In this document: one piece after another, positions 1-8,563 of the stretch
How the letters are laid out: the number at the start of each line of letters is the position of its first letter
How positions within the stretch are numbered: position 1 is the stretch's first letter
Origin: Brevibacillus formosus
GTDB lineage: Bacteria > Bacillota > Bacilli > Brevibacillales > Brevibacillaceae
Length of the DNA stretch: 64,000 nt
Reading direction: 5' to 3'
NCBI RefSeq assembly: GCF_003013405.1
Contig: NZ_PXZL01000018.1
Span: forward strand, 1 to 64,000
Translations under genes and position numbers: made by a program
Notes under the pieces: generated by a model
What the model saw: the letters and a program-made list of their open reading frames with translations, nothing else
Database searches by the model: none
What the model was told of the DNA's origin: nothing

Positions 1-27
1 GTATTCAGTTTTGAAGGAATGAGGCGA

Positions 28-79
28 AAAGCTGTATTCCCGATTACTTGTAAAAGTAATGGAGAATGCAGCTTTTTTG
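28..79 (+). terminator. Rho-independent terminator of an upstream gene
   Basis: AAGCTGTATTC pairs imperfectly with GAATGCAGCTT around an inner ATTACTT/AAGTAAT stem, followed by a run of six T. It most likely ends a gene lying to the left of the window. From here to 240 I see no supported gene; the possible 62-codon frame at 19-207 has no ribosome site and covers the hairpin. Confidence 0.55.
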
Positions 80-240
80 TATTTCCGCCAGCACATACAA
101 ATCTGATTCAAAAAAATACGTGCTCTAATAAAAGGAGCGTGTGCACAGCCGAGATCGGCGAGTATGGTCATGATTGTGATTCCAGTCGATTATGCTATGC
201 TGAATGACATACAGCTTGTTCAAATGAAAGAGGGATCAAT

Positions 241-915
241 ATGCTTATTCTTGCAGTGGAGGATGAAAAAGCGCTGCTTCAGACAATTGCAGGAGTCCTG
301 ACCGATGAAGGATATCAGGTGGATACGGCAGAGCGCGGAGATGACGGCTTGTTATTGGCGGAACGCGGCATCTATGATTTGTTGGTCCTGGACATTATGA
401 TGCCAGGAATGGATGGCCTTTCACTGGTGAGAACGTTGCGTACAAAAGGTATAATGACGCCGGTTTTATTTTTAACGGCAAAAGATAGCGTGGAGTCAAG
501 AGTCGAGGGATTGGATGCCGGAGCAGACGATTATTTGGTCAAGCCTTTTGCGGCAGAAGAATTGACGGCGAGAGTGAGAGCCCTCTTACGCCGACAAGGG
601 AAACAAAACCCAGAAGGCGAGCTGGCATACGGTCCTCTATCGCTGAAGATAAATGAATATGACGGTTTTGTTGATGATGAGCCGATGAAGTTAACCACGA
701 AGGAGTACGAGCTACTTAAGTACTTCTTGCAAAATCGGGAGCAAATATTGACGCGCCAACAAATTTTTGACCGCGTGTGGGGAATTGATTCAGAAGCGAA
801 TTACGGAGTGGTCGACTTGTATGTCCACTACCTGCGTAAGAAGCTGGGTGCTTACGAAGGCTTCATCCGAACGATCCGCAATGTGGGCTATATTTTGAAA
901 AAGGAAGACAAATGA
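241..915 (+). CDS. OmpR/PhoB-family response regulator
   Basis: A 224-residue two-component response regulator. The N-terminal receiver domain (about 1-115) has the acidic pair EDE near residue 8, the phospho-acceptor Asp in LVLDIMMPGMDG and the conserved Lys in LVKPF. The C-terminal winged helix (about 125-222) carries the usual LTTKEYELLKYF and RNVGYIL signatures of OmpR-type DNA binding. The ATG follows an AAAGAGGG ribosome site. The gene overlaps the following sensor kinase by four bases, so the two are translationally coupled partners. The stimulus cannot be read from the sequence; neighbours give no firm clue. Confidence 0.95.
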   Translation: MLILAVEDEKALLQTIAGVLTDEGYQVDTAERGDDGLLLAERGIYDLLVLDIMMPGMDGLSLVRTLRTKGIMTPVLFLTAKDSVESRVEGLDAGADDYLVKPFAAEELTARVRALLRRQGKQNPEGELAYGPLSLKINEYDGFVDDEPMKLTTKEYELLKYFLQNREQILTRQQIFDRVWGIDSEANYGVVDLYVHYLRKKLGAYEGFIRTIRNVGYILKKEDK

Positions 916-2207
916 TGTTTCGAAAAACGAGGATTCGCCTCGTAACGTTGAACGTAGTAGTGGTGCTTCTCTTGCTGAACGGGCTGGGGAGCGCAGTCTA
1001 CTACACGATGAAGTACCGACTCTATTCGCAGGTGGACCGAGAAATGACCAAAGTCAGTCAAAGACTGGCAGTTGATTCTTTGCCTCGACTCCATCGAATT
1101 GAAGACGACCCTTTTCCCTACAACCGTCAGGAGAGGAAAAAATTTAACGATCTGGATCGCCGATATGTTTTGCTCGTTTGGGATAGCTTTGGTCGTGTCA
1201 TCGGGACCGCATTTGGTGATAGACTGGAGCAAGAGGATTATGCAAAATTCCAGCATAACGGAAAAGCAGACGGAATCGAAACGGAAACAGTGAATGGACA
1301 AGTTTACCGCGTACAGACAGTTACTGTTCCGAAAAAGGTTATTGTAGGCAATCGGATACAGACCGCGTACCAGTTTCAACTGATTTACAATCTGGCACCT
1401 GAGCAAAACATGCTGGACAGCTTGCTGTACGTCGTCATGATCGGTGACATTATCAGTATTGTCATTGCGATCGTGGTTGGGTGGTTTTTGGCGAGAAGGG
1501 CACTAATCCCGATCCAAGTCTCGTGGGAAAAACAACAGCAGTTTATTGCCGATGCTTCTCATGAGCTGAGGACGCCGCTCACGGCGATCATGGTCAATCT
1601 GGAGAGGCTTTTTAGACACCCGGACCATACGATTGAGCAGGAAAGTGAAAAAATCATGATTGGGATGCAGGAGGCTAAGCGCTTGAGCAAGCTCGTCTCG
1701 GATTTGCTCACACTGGCTCGCAGTGATTCTAACGAGCTGCAGATCATGAATCAGACGCTGCGCTTAGACGAGGTAGCGATCAAATGCACCCGGGTTTTTG
1801 CACAACTTGCCATCGCACGGGAAATTCGTCTCGAAACAGACATCCAGCAACCCATTGAGATGGTGGGGGACCAAGAACGTCTGCATCAGCTCATGGTCAT
1901 CTTGCTGGACAATGCCTTGAAGTACACGAACCAAGATGGCCGGATATATGTCTCTTGCAAAAAGGAAGGCGGCCGTGTTTCGATTCTCGTAAAAGACAGT
2001 GGGATCGGGATTTCCAAGGAGGATATTCCGTATTTGTTTGATCGCTTCTATCGGGTGGATAAAATGCGCTCTCGTGCGACAGAAGGCACAGGCTTGGGGC
2101 TTTCCATTGCCAAATGGATCGTGGATGCTCACCACGGAAAAATTCAGGTCAGCAGTGAGGTAGGTATTGGAACGAGTTTTTTGGTTACACTTCCAATAAA
2201 GTCTTAA
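912..2207 (+). CDS. Membrane sensor histidine kinase, partner of the preceding regulator
   Basis: A 431-residue histidine kinase. A first transmembrane helix lies at about 10-32, then an extracytoplasmic sensor region to about 170, a second helix (YVVMIGDIISIVIAIVVGWF, about 174-193), and a short linker. The dimerisation/phospho-acceptor H-box is ASHELRTPLT (about 217). The HATPase domain has an N-box (LLDNALKYT), a G1 box (KDSGIGIS) and a G2 box (EGTGLGLSIAK). It overlaps the response regulator by four bases, so the pair forms one operon closed by the terminator at about 2218. The extracellular domain is not one I recognise, so the ligand is unknown. Confidence 0.95.
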   Translation: MMFRKTRIRLVTLNVVVVLLLLNGLGSAVYYTMKYRLYSQVDREMTKVSQRLAVDSLPRLHRIEDDPFPYNRQERKKFNDLDRRYVLLVWDSFGRVIGTAFGDRLEQEDYAKFQHNGKADGIETETVNGQVYRVQTVTVPKKVIVGNRIQTAYQFQLIYNLAPEQNMLDSLLYVVMIGDIISIVIAIVVGWFLARRALIPIQVSWEKQQQFIADASHELRTPLTAIMVNLERLFRHPDHTIEQESEKIMIGMQEAKRLSKLVSDLLTLARSDSNELQIMNQTLRLDEVAIKCTRVFAQLAIAREIRLETDIQQPIEMVGDQERLHQLMVILLDNALKYTNQDGRIYVSCKKEGGRVSILVKDSGIGISKEDIPYLFDRFYRVDKMRSRATEGTGLGLSIAKWIVDAHHGKIQVSSEVGIGTSFLVTLPIKS

Positions 2208-2217
2208 ATAGAAGGAA

Positions 2218-2256
2218 AGAACCGTTTTCCCAACGTAGGGAATCGGTTCTTTTTTC
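2218..2256 (+). terminator. Terminator of the two-component operon
   Basis: GAACCGTTTTCCC and AGGGAATCGGTTC form a long stem around a short loop, followed directly by six T. Confidence 0.85.
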
Positions 2257-2347
2257 AAATAGTGGAGCAATTCCATTTAACATACTTTTATGTTTCGAAT
2301 ATCTCTAAATTGAGGTAAACTATAAGCAGAGAGGAGTGGTTGTACGA

Positions 2348-2635
2348 ATGAACATGACGATCACTAAAGCAGCGGTAGCATGGTTTCGGGAAGAATGGGG
2401 ATGCAAAGAAGGAGACAGCATTCGTTTTTTTGTCCGGTACGGAGGCGTTAGTACGGTTCAGGATTCATTTTCGATGGGGATTGCCAAAGAGTTGCCGAAT
2501 GAAATCGGCATTTCGACAGTAGAGGATGGCATCACATTTTATATGGAAAAAGATGAGCTGTGGTATATGAATGGAAAAGGGTTGATTGTCGATTATCGAC
2601 CAGAGACAGACGAAGTAGATTTTAAGCTGGATTGA
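2348..2635 (+). CDS. HesB/YneR-like protein (iron-sulfur biogenesis fold)
   Basis: A 95-residue protein resembling the YneR branch of the HesB/IscA fold: it starts MNMTITKAAVAWFREE, has the glycine-rich FFVRYGG stretch, and ends in a (K)GLIVDYRPETDEVDFKLD strand. The three cysteines used by true A-type Fe-S carriers are absent, which is typical of the YneR group, so Fe-S transfer is not implied. The ATG at 2348 lies 11 bases after GAGGAG; the in-frame GTG at 2336 overlaps that ribosome site and is unlikely. It appears monocistronic. Confidence 0.8.
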   Translation: MNMTITKAAVAWFREEWGCKEGDSIRFFVRYGGVSTVQDSFSMGIAKELPNEIGISTVEDGITFYMEKDELWYMNGKGLIVDYRPETDEVDFKLD

Positions 2636-2791
2636 GCAAAGAAAATGGTAGAACATACTCCGTATTAAAAGCCTCTATGGAGTAGATAACTGGCGCCTGG
2701 AGAAGCTCAACAGTCTGTAGTTTCAAGGCTTTACAAAAAACGCTAATAGGATCAGGGTGCTGCTTCGAGAATTTAGAATGGCTCACAAAAA

Positions 2792-2912
2792 GGGGCTGTC
2801 TCATAAGTCGGTTTTTCGGCTTAGAGACGCCCCTTTTGCATTTCACAAACGTTGATATATCCATGTTCCTGATGTTTAAATTTCAGCGGATTTGCCCTTT
2901 TGGGACAGCCCC
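2792..2912. repeat. MITE-like element with imperfect terminal inverted repeats; shares a hairpin with 5013-5063
   Basis: The left end GGGGCTGTCTCATAAGTCG and the inverted right end GGGGCTGTCCCAAAAGGGC match at 14 of 19 positions, and together they bound a 121-bp unit. Its first ~50 bp form a hairpin (GGGGCTGTCTCATAAG against CTTAGAGACGCCCC) that recurs almost identically at 5013-5063. The rest of the gene-free stretch 2636-3198 holds no convincing gene; frames at 2836-3138 (+) and 2821-3030 (-) run through the repeat and have no ribosome sites. The element could be an IS remnant, a MITE or a mobile terminator hairpin. Confidence 0.5.
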
Positions 2913-3198
2913 CTCTTATTTGGCTGGCCAACCATCTTTCACTCCTCGAAAGGTATCGCTGTCCTCTTGGATGACTGCGGCTTGTGGTGTGAAAGAACCA
3001 TCGTTGTTGACAACAATCGACGATAATCACTTCCTAAGACCTATGAAAAAACCAGGGAAAACGGCACTAAGGCATGTAGATATATTTATCTATTGGAAAT
3101 ATATTCAAGGTAGTAATATTATCTTCCAAACTATCTAGTGAATTCTAGCTGGATATCTACTTGGCCTCATCTGTTTTACGAGAGGATGGCTTGAACAC

Positions 3199-4164
3199 AT
3201 GAAAAAACGAAGAAAATGGCTTTATTTATTTGTACCGATTGGTTTTCTGGGAGTCATTTCTCTGTATGCGGCTTTGATGTACCAGCCCCTTCTTTTTGTT
3301 TTCGGCGATCAATTTTTCCGCAGAGACGATTGGGAAAGAATTAAGCCTAAGTATTTCCAAGGGGTAGCGTACTCAGCGGACGAGGAGGTAAGGCTGCTGG
3401 AACAACTGAGCTTGGAAGAATTGATCCTTGATATTGGAAAACAGATGGGGGTAAAGACGGATGAGCGTCTGATTGAAGAACAATTAAAACAACTGGGCAG
3501 CACGAAAGCGGAGCGTGAAGAAACGTTGCGCCAGATGAACATGACGGAAGAGGACAGCATTCAAAACATAAGACGGGCGATGATTGGTTTTGAAGTGAAA
3601 AAGATCGTGACTCGGGATGTTGTGGTGACACAAGAAGAAGTAGAAAGATTTTACCGGGAACAAATCGAGTCTTTTCGCATTCCCGAACTGCGAACCATTT
3701 ATTATGTACGGGCTAAAAATGGCGACAAGCTCTTGTTGGACAAGCTGAAAGCAGCATCAGCGGAACGTTTTCAATCCCTGCTGAAGCAATATAGCGAAGA
3801 TCCCGAGGGGCGTGCCGGATTGCATGAACTGGTCGCTCAGTCTCAAATGTCCGAGCATTATAACGAGATGATCGCGAAGGCCGTGTTTCACTCTCCCGTA
3901 ATGCGGATTGTTGGCCCTTTTGAGAGCCAACAGTGGACCTATTGGTTTTTCCCTGCTGAAGTCATGCCGCCAAGAACACAGACCCTCCCGGAAGTAAGCC
4001 AAAAGATACAGCAAATCATTTATCTAGAGAAAGAATCCGTGGTGTACCGTAAGTGGCTCGAGTCACAGAAGAAATCTAACAATTACCTGTTTTTGCCTGA
4101 GAATTTGCAAAGGAATAAATTTTTGGCGTTTTGGAGTGACTTACGCCTTCTTTTCAATTCGTAA
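3199..4164 (+). CDS. Membrane-anchored SurA/PrsA-like chaperone or peptidyl-prolyl isomerase-like protein
   Basis: A 321-residue protein with one N-terminal membrane anchor (about 7-35, after MKKRRKW) and an extracytoplasmic body. Residues 60-140 form a SurA N-domain-like helical region (LEELILDIGKQMGVKTDERLIEEQLKQL). About 165-270 resembles a degenerate parvulin domain (FRIPELRTIYYVRAK, then FQSLLKQYSEDPEGRAG). Family members assist folding of exported proteins. I do not see a full parvulin active site, so it may be chaperone only. The amidase gene follows 39 bp downstream, suggesting a shared cell-wall or secretion role. Start assigned at the only ATG in front of the anchor. Confidence 0.7.
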   Translation: MKKRRKWLYLFVPIGFLGVISLYAALMYQPLLFVFGDQFFRRDDWERIKPKYFQGVAYSADEEVRLLEQLSLEELILDIGKQMGVKTDERLIEEQLKQLGSTKAEREETLRQMNMTEEDSIQNIRRAMIGFEVKKIVTRDVVVTQEEVERFYREQIESFRIPELRTIYYVRAKNGDKLLLDKLKAASAERFQSLLKQYSEDPEGRAGLHELVAQSQMSEHYNEMIAKAVFHSPVMRIVGPFESQQWTYWFFPAEVMPPRTQTLPEVSQKIQQIIYLEKESVVYRKWLESQKKSNNYLFLPENLQRNKFLAFWSDLRLLFNS

Positions 4165-4203
4165 GTCTTTCGAATAAATAAAAATGATAAAGGAGAAATT
4201 ACC

Positions 4204-4938
4204 ATGAAAGTAGGAAAACTGTTGTTGACTGCACTCATTTGCTGTAGCTTGACGGGGATGGCCGCTCCCGCATTTGCGGAGAAGGAAATTGCCGACGAGC
4301 CTATGTGGGACAGCGCACCCGCACCAAAAAATTACAGCCCGGAAAAGAAGAAAGCAGCCGAAGAGATGGTTATTAACCAAAAATCTTTCACTCTTGCAGC
4401 GAATCCAATCATCGTGATCGACCCTGGACACGGTGGAGATGATCCAGGAGCATTGGGCAACGGTTTGAAAGAAAAAGACCTGACTTTGGACATAGGCCTT
4501 CGATCCAAAAATTACATCGTTGCCAACTATCCGGCTACGGTTTACATGACGCGAAGCTCTGATACAACGGTTGCTCTGTCTACCCGAGCCTCTTATGCCA
4601 ATTCCAAAAACGCCAATTTTTTTGTCTCCATGCATATCAATGCCGCATCCCTTTCCTCGGCCAATGGAGTAGAAACTTACAATTACCCCGGATCGACAAC
4701 CGGAAGGCGATTGGCAACGGAAACGTACAACCAATTAAGAAATTCGTTTTCAAATGACAGGGGAGTCAAAGAAGCAGAGTTTTACGTATTAAAATACACC
4801 AACATGCCGGCATCTTTAGGAGAGACCGGATTTATTACGAATGCGAGTGACGCATCCCAGCTTGCGCAAAGTTCCTTCCGTCAAACGCTTGCCACCCAAT
4901 ACGCTACCGGGATGCACCGTTACTGGTGGGGATTCTAA
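4204..4938 (+). CDS. Secreted N-acetylmuramoyl-L-alanine amidase (Amidase_3)
   Basis: A 244-residue exported cell-wall hydrolase. The signal peptide is MKVGKLLLTALICCSLTGMAAPAFA, with cleavage after AFA. The Amidase_3 domain spans about 75-240: the first zinc ligands sit in VIDPGHGGDDPGA with the downstream Glu in LKEKDLT, the next His in FVSMHINAA, and the catalytic Glu in SLGETGFITN. It cleaves the bond between muramic acid and L-alanine in peptidoglycan. No SPOR or SH3 wall-binding domain is present, so targeting must come from the ~50-residue linker or partners. The ribosome site is AAAGGAGAAATTACC. Confidence 0.93.
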   Translation: MKVGKLLLTALICCSLTGMAAPAFAEKEIADEPMWDSAPAPKNYSPEKKKAAEEMVINQKSFTLAANPIIVIDPGHGGDDPGALGNGLKEKDLTLDIGLRSKNYIVANYPATVYMTRSSDTTVALSTRASYANSKNANFFVSMHINAASLSSANGVETYNYPGSTTGRRLATETYNQLRNSFSNDRGVKEAEFYVLKYTNMPASLGETGFITNASDASQLAQSSFRQTLATQYATGMHRYWWGF

Positions 4939-5012
4939 ACAAATGATTGCAGCTAACCATGCCTTGAAACGGGATCCAGCTGTATAAGGCACAAACCACT
5001 CGAATTACGAAG

Positions 5013-5063
5013 AGGGGCTGTCTCATAAGTCGATTTTTCGGCTTAGAGACGCCCCTTTTGCAT
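5013..5063. repeat. Second copy of the hairpin repeat found at 2792
   Basis: This 51-bp stretch differs from 2791-2841 at essentially one position. It forms the same imperfect hairpin with a TTTTTCGG loop. Beyond GCAT the two copies diverge, so only the left part is shared. It lies about 75 bp downstream of the amidase gene, as the first copy lies downstream of the HesB-like gene. Confidence 0.75.
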
Positions 5064-5130
5064 CTGGAACAGCCATTTGGATCGGCCGCATTCGGGAAAA
5101 AGAGGATCTGGGATATTTTTCATTTTATAC

Positions 5131-5157
5131 TTAACAAATAAAAATGTTTGTTATATT
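5131..5157 (+). promoter_or_regulatory. Putative promoter with inverted repeat
   Basis: TAACAAA (5132-5138) and TTTGTTA (5147-5153) form a perfect 7-bp inverted repeat immediately before a possible -10 TATATT. It could be an operator for the gene starting at 5194. Spacing from a TTAACA -35 is only 15 bp, so the promoter call is weak. Confidence 0.3.
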
Positions 5158-5193
5158 ATGAATACATACCAAATCGAAAAAGGAGGAAGGGAT

Positions 5194-6102
5194 ATGCGGT
5201 TACTCGATTCGTATTTGGAGCTTGGAGTTGTGGGTATGGCACGTGCAGGTGCATCGGGATGGTTCGGAGGGCACTACGGGGCAGCTCTTCTGGCCGGATA
5301 CTACATGAATCAGGAGCACGATCTGCCAGAGCATGTAAAAGAAGGTATAGAGCGGACCTGCGAAGCATACCGCGAATTAAAGCCGGAATGGTTTGTTCCT
5401 TTGGATCAAGAAGAGCAAGCAGACCCCTCCTTATTACAGCTTGTCATCGACGGGCTACGGAATAATGTGAAACAGCTCCGGACATCGGGACATGGCCTCG
5501 CATTAGGTGTGATGGCATTAAAAGCATTGCGGCAACGACCTGATTTGATCAGACCGAGTGTGGTGGACGGACTCGTGACACTGCTGCAGAAGACGACAGA
5601 GGATCGACCGAATCGTTACTGGGGCATTCCCAATTATTTTGAAATCACCGTAGAGGATGTAAAAGCGGAAGTAGCCCCATACGATACGACGCTCGAAATG
5701 ACAAAAAGAATTTTTGATGAGCTGGATACCATCGTGCCAGGACGTACAATTGAAGGGGTACACTATTTCTTTGCAGGTGAAGTCGAGCATAATGTGACGC
5801 ATGGTCATGCGTTGACCGATTTAGAACGGTTCGGCTACCACGATTTGGTGCAGGCAGGGATGGCAAACCATCGCATCCAAATGTACCTCGATCGACAAAT
5901 GCCCGAGTTTGTGTTGGAGGATGAAGTAAGGGAGCCCGCGTTTACCGAAATCTTCTCACCTGCATACTGGGAGAAAACATACACCGACCCACATGCATTG
6001 AAGGTTCCTTATGCTGCACTTGATTTGCTCAAGCGGCTTCCAGCAGAAGAGCGACCGGCAGCAGAGCGCAGCGTATGCAAGCTGTTGACTATCATGGTAT
6101 AA
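5194..6102 (+). CDS. Conserved-looking protein of unknown function
   Basis: A 302-residue protein that I do not recognise. It is soluble by composition, apart from a glycine-rich N-terminal segment (GASGWFGGHYGAALLAGYYM, about 19-38), and is otherwise helical with a histidine-containing middle (EVEHNVTHGHALTD, about 205) and HYFFAGE. It has no signal peptide. The histidine/acidic cluster might bind a metal or cofactor, but that is a guess. The ATG at 5194 follows AAAGGAGGAAGGGAT. An inverted repeat upstream suggests its own regulated promoter. A bidirectional terminator separates it from the convergent racemase-like gene. Confidence 0.75.
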   Translation: MRLLDSYLELGVVGMARAGASGWFGGHYGAALLAGYYMNQEHDLPEHVKEGIERTCEAYRELKPEWFVPLDQEEQADPSLLQLVIDGLRNNVKQLRTSGHGLALGVMALKALRQRPDLIRPSVVDGLVTLLQKTTEDRPNRYWGIPNYFEITVEDVKAEVAPYDTTLEMTKRIFDELDTIVPGRTIEGVHYFFAGEVEHNVTHGHALTDLERFGYHDLVQAGMANHRIQMYLDRQMPEFVLEDEVREPAFTEIFSPAYWEKTYTDPHALKVPYAALDLLKRLPAEERPAAERSVCKLLTIMV

Positions 6103-6111
6103 GAACATAAA

Positions 6112-6143
6112 AAACAGGGAGGCCAAAGGGGCGCTCCCTGTTT
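6112..6143. terminator. Bidirectional terminator
   Basis: AAACAGGGAG and CTCCCTGTTT pair around a short loop between two convergent genes, with A-rich and T-rich flanks on either side. Confidence 0.8.
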
Positions 6144-6159
6144 CCTTTCAGGAACTCGA

Positions 6160-7308
6160 CTACCAGGAAGGGATCAGGGTAGTCGTCGACTCACGGTTTG
6201 CCAAATAGCTTTTATGCTCGATCAGGGCATTGCGAATGGCAGACTCATTGATGTCAAAACCGATCCCTGGTGTTGTCGGTACAGCCAGCATACCAGGTGC
6301 TGCAAAATCGATGACAGGTGTCACGATATCCTCCGCAAAGTAACGATGTGAAGGGGATGTGTCGCCAGCAATCGTGAAGTTGCTAAGCGAGGCCATCGCG
6401 ATGTTGTGCGCTCGTCCAATTCCTGCCTCCAGCATTCCTCCGCACCATACAGGTACGCCGCGTGTCGCACACAGGTCATGAATCTTCTTGGCGTCGGTCA
6501 GACCGCCTACGCGACCGATCTTGATGTTGATTATCCGGCAACTGCCGAGCTCGAGTGCTTTGCGGGCATCTTCCACCGTATGAATACTTTCGTCGAGGCA
6601 GATCGGCGTTTTCAGCTCTCTTTGCAAGGTCGCATGGTCGATGATGTCGTCATGGGCCAAGGGCTGTTCAATCATGATCAAACCGAAGCTATCCAAAGCC
6701 TTCAGCATCTCCATGTCTGCCAGCGTATACGCAGAGTTTGCGTCCGCCATCAGCGGAACGTCTGGTCCAAATGTGTTGCGGATCGCACGCATTGGCTCGA
6801 CATCAAAGCCCGGTTTGATTTTCACTTTGATCTTTTTGTAGCCGTCACGGATGAAGCCTTCTACGCGTTGCAGCAGTTTTTCGATGGTCGGCTCGATTCC
6901 GATACTTACACCGACGTCAATCGTCGTACGAGCTCCGCCCAATGCTTGAGAGAGGGAGATGCCGTTCATTTTGGCGTACAAATCCCAGACGGCACCTTCT
7001 AAAGCGGCTTTAGCCATGTGGTTGCGGCGCATCCAGGAGAAGAGGCGGGATACATCATCAGGATGCTCGATCTCCCGTGAAAACAGCTGCGGGATCAAAT
7101 ACTTTTCGAGCATGTACCAGACCGTATCGACATCCTCCTCGTTGTAAACAGGGACGTCCATTGCGACGCTTTCGCCGAAGCCGACATGGGCACCGCTATA
7201 CGCACGCACCAGAATGCATTCCTTGTGGGTCTCGACTCCCATGCTCGTTTCAAAGGGGGAGTTCAACGGAATTTTGATTCGTTGCAGGTCCACGCGTTCG
7301 ATTTTCAT
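6160..7308 (-). CDS. Enolase-superfamily N-acylamino-acid racemase / o-succinylbenzoate synthase-like
   Basis: About 382 residues of the muconate-lactonizing subgroup of the enolase superfamily. The KIKVKIKPG segment carries the KxK catalytic lysine pair. Metal ligands sit in LMADANSAY, MIEQPLAHDD and CLDESIH, and the opposite-face lysine lies in INIKIGRVGG. Such proteins racemize N-acyl (often N-succinyl) amino acids or make o-succinylbenzoate. The next gene upstream is an M20 N-acyl amino acid hydrolase 20 bp away and no other men genes are present, so racemase is the likelier role. Start is set at the second ATG (7308), eight bases after AAGGAG; the ATG at 7314 is only two bases from it. 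Confidence 0.85.
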   Translation of the reverse strand: MKIERVDLQRIKIPLNSPFETSMGVETHKECILVRAYSGAHVGFGESVAMDVPVYNEEDVDTVWYMLEKYLIPQLFSREIEHPDDVSRLFSWMRRNHMAKAALEGAVWDLYAKMNGISLSQALGGARTTIDVGVSIGIEPTIEKLLQRVEGFIRDGYKKIKVKIKPGFDVEPMRAIRNTFGPDVPLMADANSAYTLADMEMLKALDSFGLIMIEQPLAHDDIIDHATLQRELKTPICLDESIHTVEDARKALELGSCRIINIKIGRVGGLTDAKKIHDLCATRGVPVWCGGMLEAGIGRAHNIAMASLSNFTIAGDTSPSHRYFAEDIVTPVIDFAAPGMLAVPTTPGIGFDINESAIRNALIEHKSYLANRESTTTLIPSW

Positions 7309-7328
7309 GTTCATCTCTCCTTAACCGT

Positions 7329-8468
7329 TCATTTGGATTGTTGCTCAAACGTTTTCAATACCGTTCTTGCCAAAATCTCAATGCCGTCTAGCAGTGCTTC
7401 TTTTTCAAAAGTCATCTGCGGATGATGAAGTCCTGGTGTTAGACCACAGCCTAAGCCAAGCATGGTCGCCCGAAGCTGTGGACGTTCCTTGGTATAGTAG
7501 TGGAAGTCTTCCGCGCCCGGTGTCTGAATCGGCGGTTCGAGCTTCTCTGCCCCCAAGGCTTGGGTAATGGCATCCGCCATGATCAGTCTCGCTTCTTCGT
7601 TCACTTCCGCCGCATAGACGCGTTCGGTGATCTCGTAAGACAGCTCTACTTCATACAGACGGGAAACGTGCTGCAAAATGTGCTCGACACGGGCAAATAG
7701 GGCGTGAATGACTTCATTCGTCTGTGCCCGCAGGTCCAAGTGGAACTGTGCTGAGCCCGGAATGATATTGCTGCTTTTGCTGCCGGCTGCAAGCTGCGTC
7801 ATTTTGACGGAATAAGGGACGAGAGGATCGAGATGAATGCCTTTTAACTGCTCGACTATTGCTGCGGCTACCTCGATAGCGTTAACTCCGAGGTGAGGCC
7901 GGGCGCCATGAGCATCGGCACCCTTGATTTGCCCGAATACTGTGCCTGCCGCCCCATGCAGGATAGCAGAAGCAGCTGTGCCGCGCGGGATTTCCTGAAT
8001 GGGACGAAGATGGACACCGTACAGAAAATCAATATCGTCCACTACTTGCTTGTTCACCATCGCAAGTGCACCATTTCCGCTTTCTTCTGCTGGTTGGAAA
8101 ATGAGCTTTAGGCGACCAGGGAGCTGGACATCCATTGCTTGCAATACCATGAGGACGCCTAATGCCATGGTCATATGCGCATCGTGTCCGCAGGAATGGT
8201 TTGCGGTAAAGACGCCGTTTACTTCTTGCCAGAGTGCGTCCATGTCTGCCCGTACGCCTACAGTCAATTTTCCAGGCGTCAGATCGCCCCATTCGCCAAC
8301 AACTCCCGTCACGTCGTCAAAGGTAGTGACGCGGCAATGGTGTTTTTTCAAGAAGTCAGCGATAAACGAGGTAGTCTGTACTTCCTCCCAGCTTATCTCT
8401 GGATGCTGGTGTAAATGCTCGTATAGAGAAAAAATGGCGGGCTGCAATTGTTTGATCGTTGTGCGCAT
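7329..8468 (-). CDS. M20-family amidohydrolase (N-acyl amino acid hydrolase)
   Basis: A 379-residue M20D metallopeptidase. The metal site is visible in VGVRADMDAL, NHSCGHDAHMTMALG, FQPAEESGNGA (catalytic Glu pair) and VHLRP, and a lid/dimerisation domain runs about 180-300 (AAGSKSSNIIPGSAQFHLDLRAQ). Relatives hydrolyse N-acetyl, N-succinyl or hippurate-type amides. Paired with the racemase-like gene it could convert either enantiomer of an N-acyl amino acid to a free amino acid. The ATG follows GATGGAGGAACC. It is the second gene of the sigma-54 operon, 95 bp after the transporter. Confidence 0.92.
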   Translation of the reverse strand: MRTTIKQLQPAIFSLYEHLHQHPEISWEEVQTTSFIADFLKKHHCRVTTFDDVTGVVGEWGDLTPGKLTVGVRADMDALWQEVNGVFTANHSCGHDAHMTMALGVLMVLQAMDVQLPGRLKLIFQPAEESGNGALAMVNKQVVDDIDFLYGVHLRPIQEIPRGTAASAILHGAAGTVFGQIKGADAHGARPHLGVNAIEVAAAIVEQLKGIHLDPLVPYSVKMTQLAAGSKSSNIIPGSAQFHLDLRAQTNEVIHALFARVEHILQHVSRLYEVELSYEITERVYAAEVNEEARLIMADAITQALGAEKLEPPIQTPGAEDFHYYTKERPQLRATMLGLGCGLTPGLHHPQMTFEKEALLDGIEILARTVLKTFEQQSK

Positions 8469-8563
8469 GGTTCCTCCATCGGTTTGTTCGTGAGTAGTCG
8501 AAAAGTGAAGCGAAGGCTACGCCAATCCACTTGACGCAGCCAATTTTAAGAAAAGCTCTTTTG

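Noticed and set aside
19-207. Possible 62-codon gene at the left end
   Set aside because: No ribosome site, low-complexity product, and it runs through a terminator hairpin.
2821-3138. Overlapping frames on both strands after the HesB-like gene
   Set aside because: They cover the MITE-like repeat, lack ribosome sites and show no protein family features; at best IS remnants.
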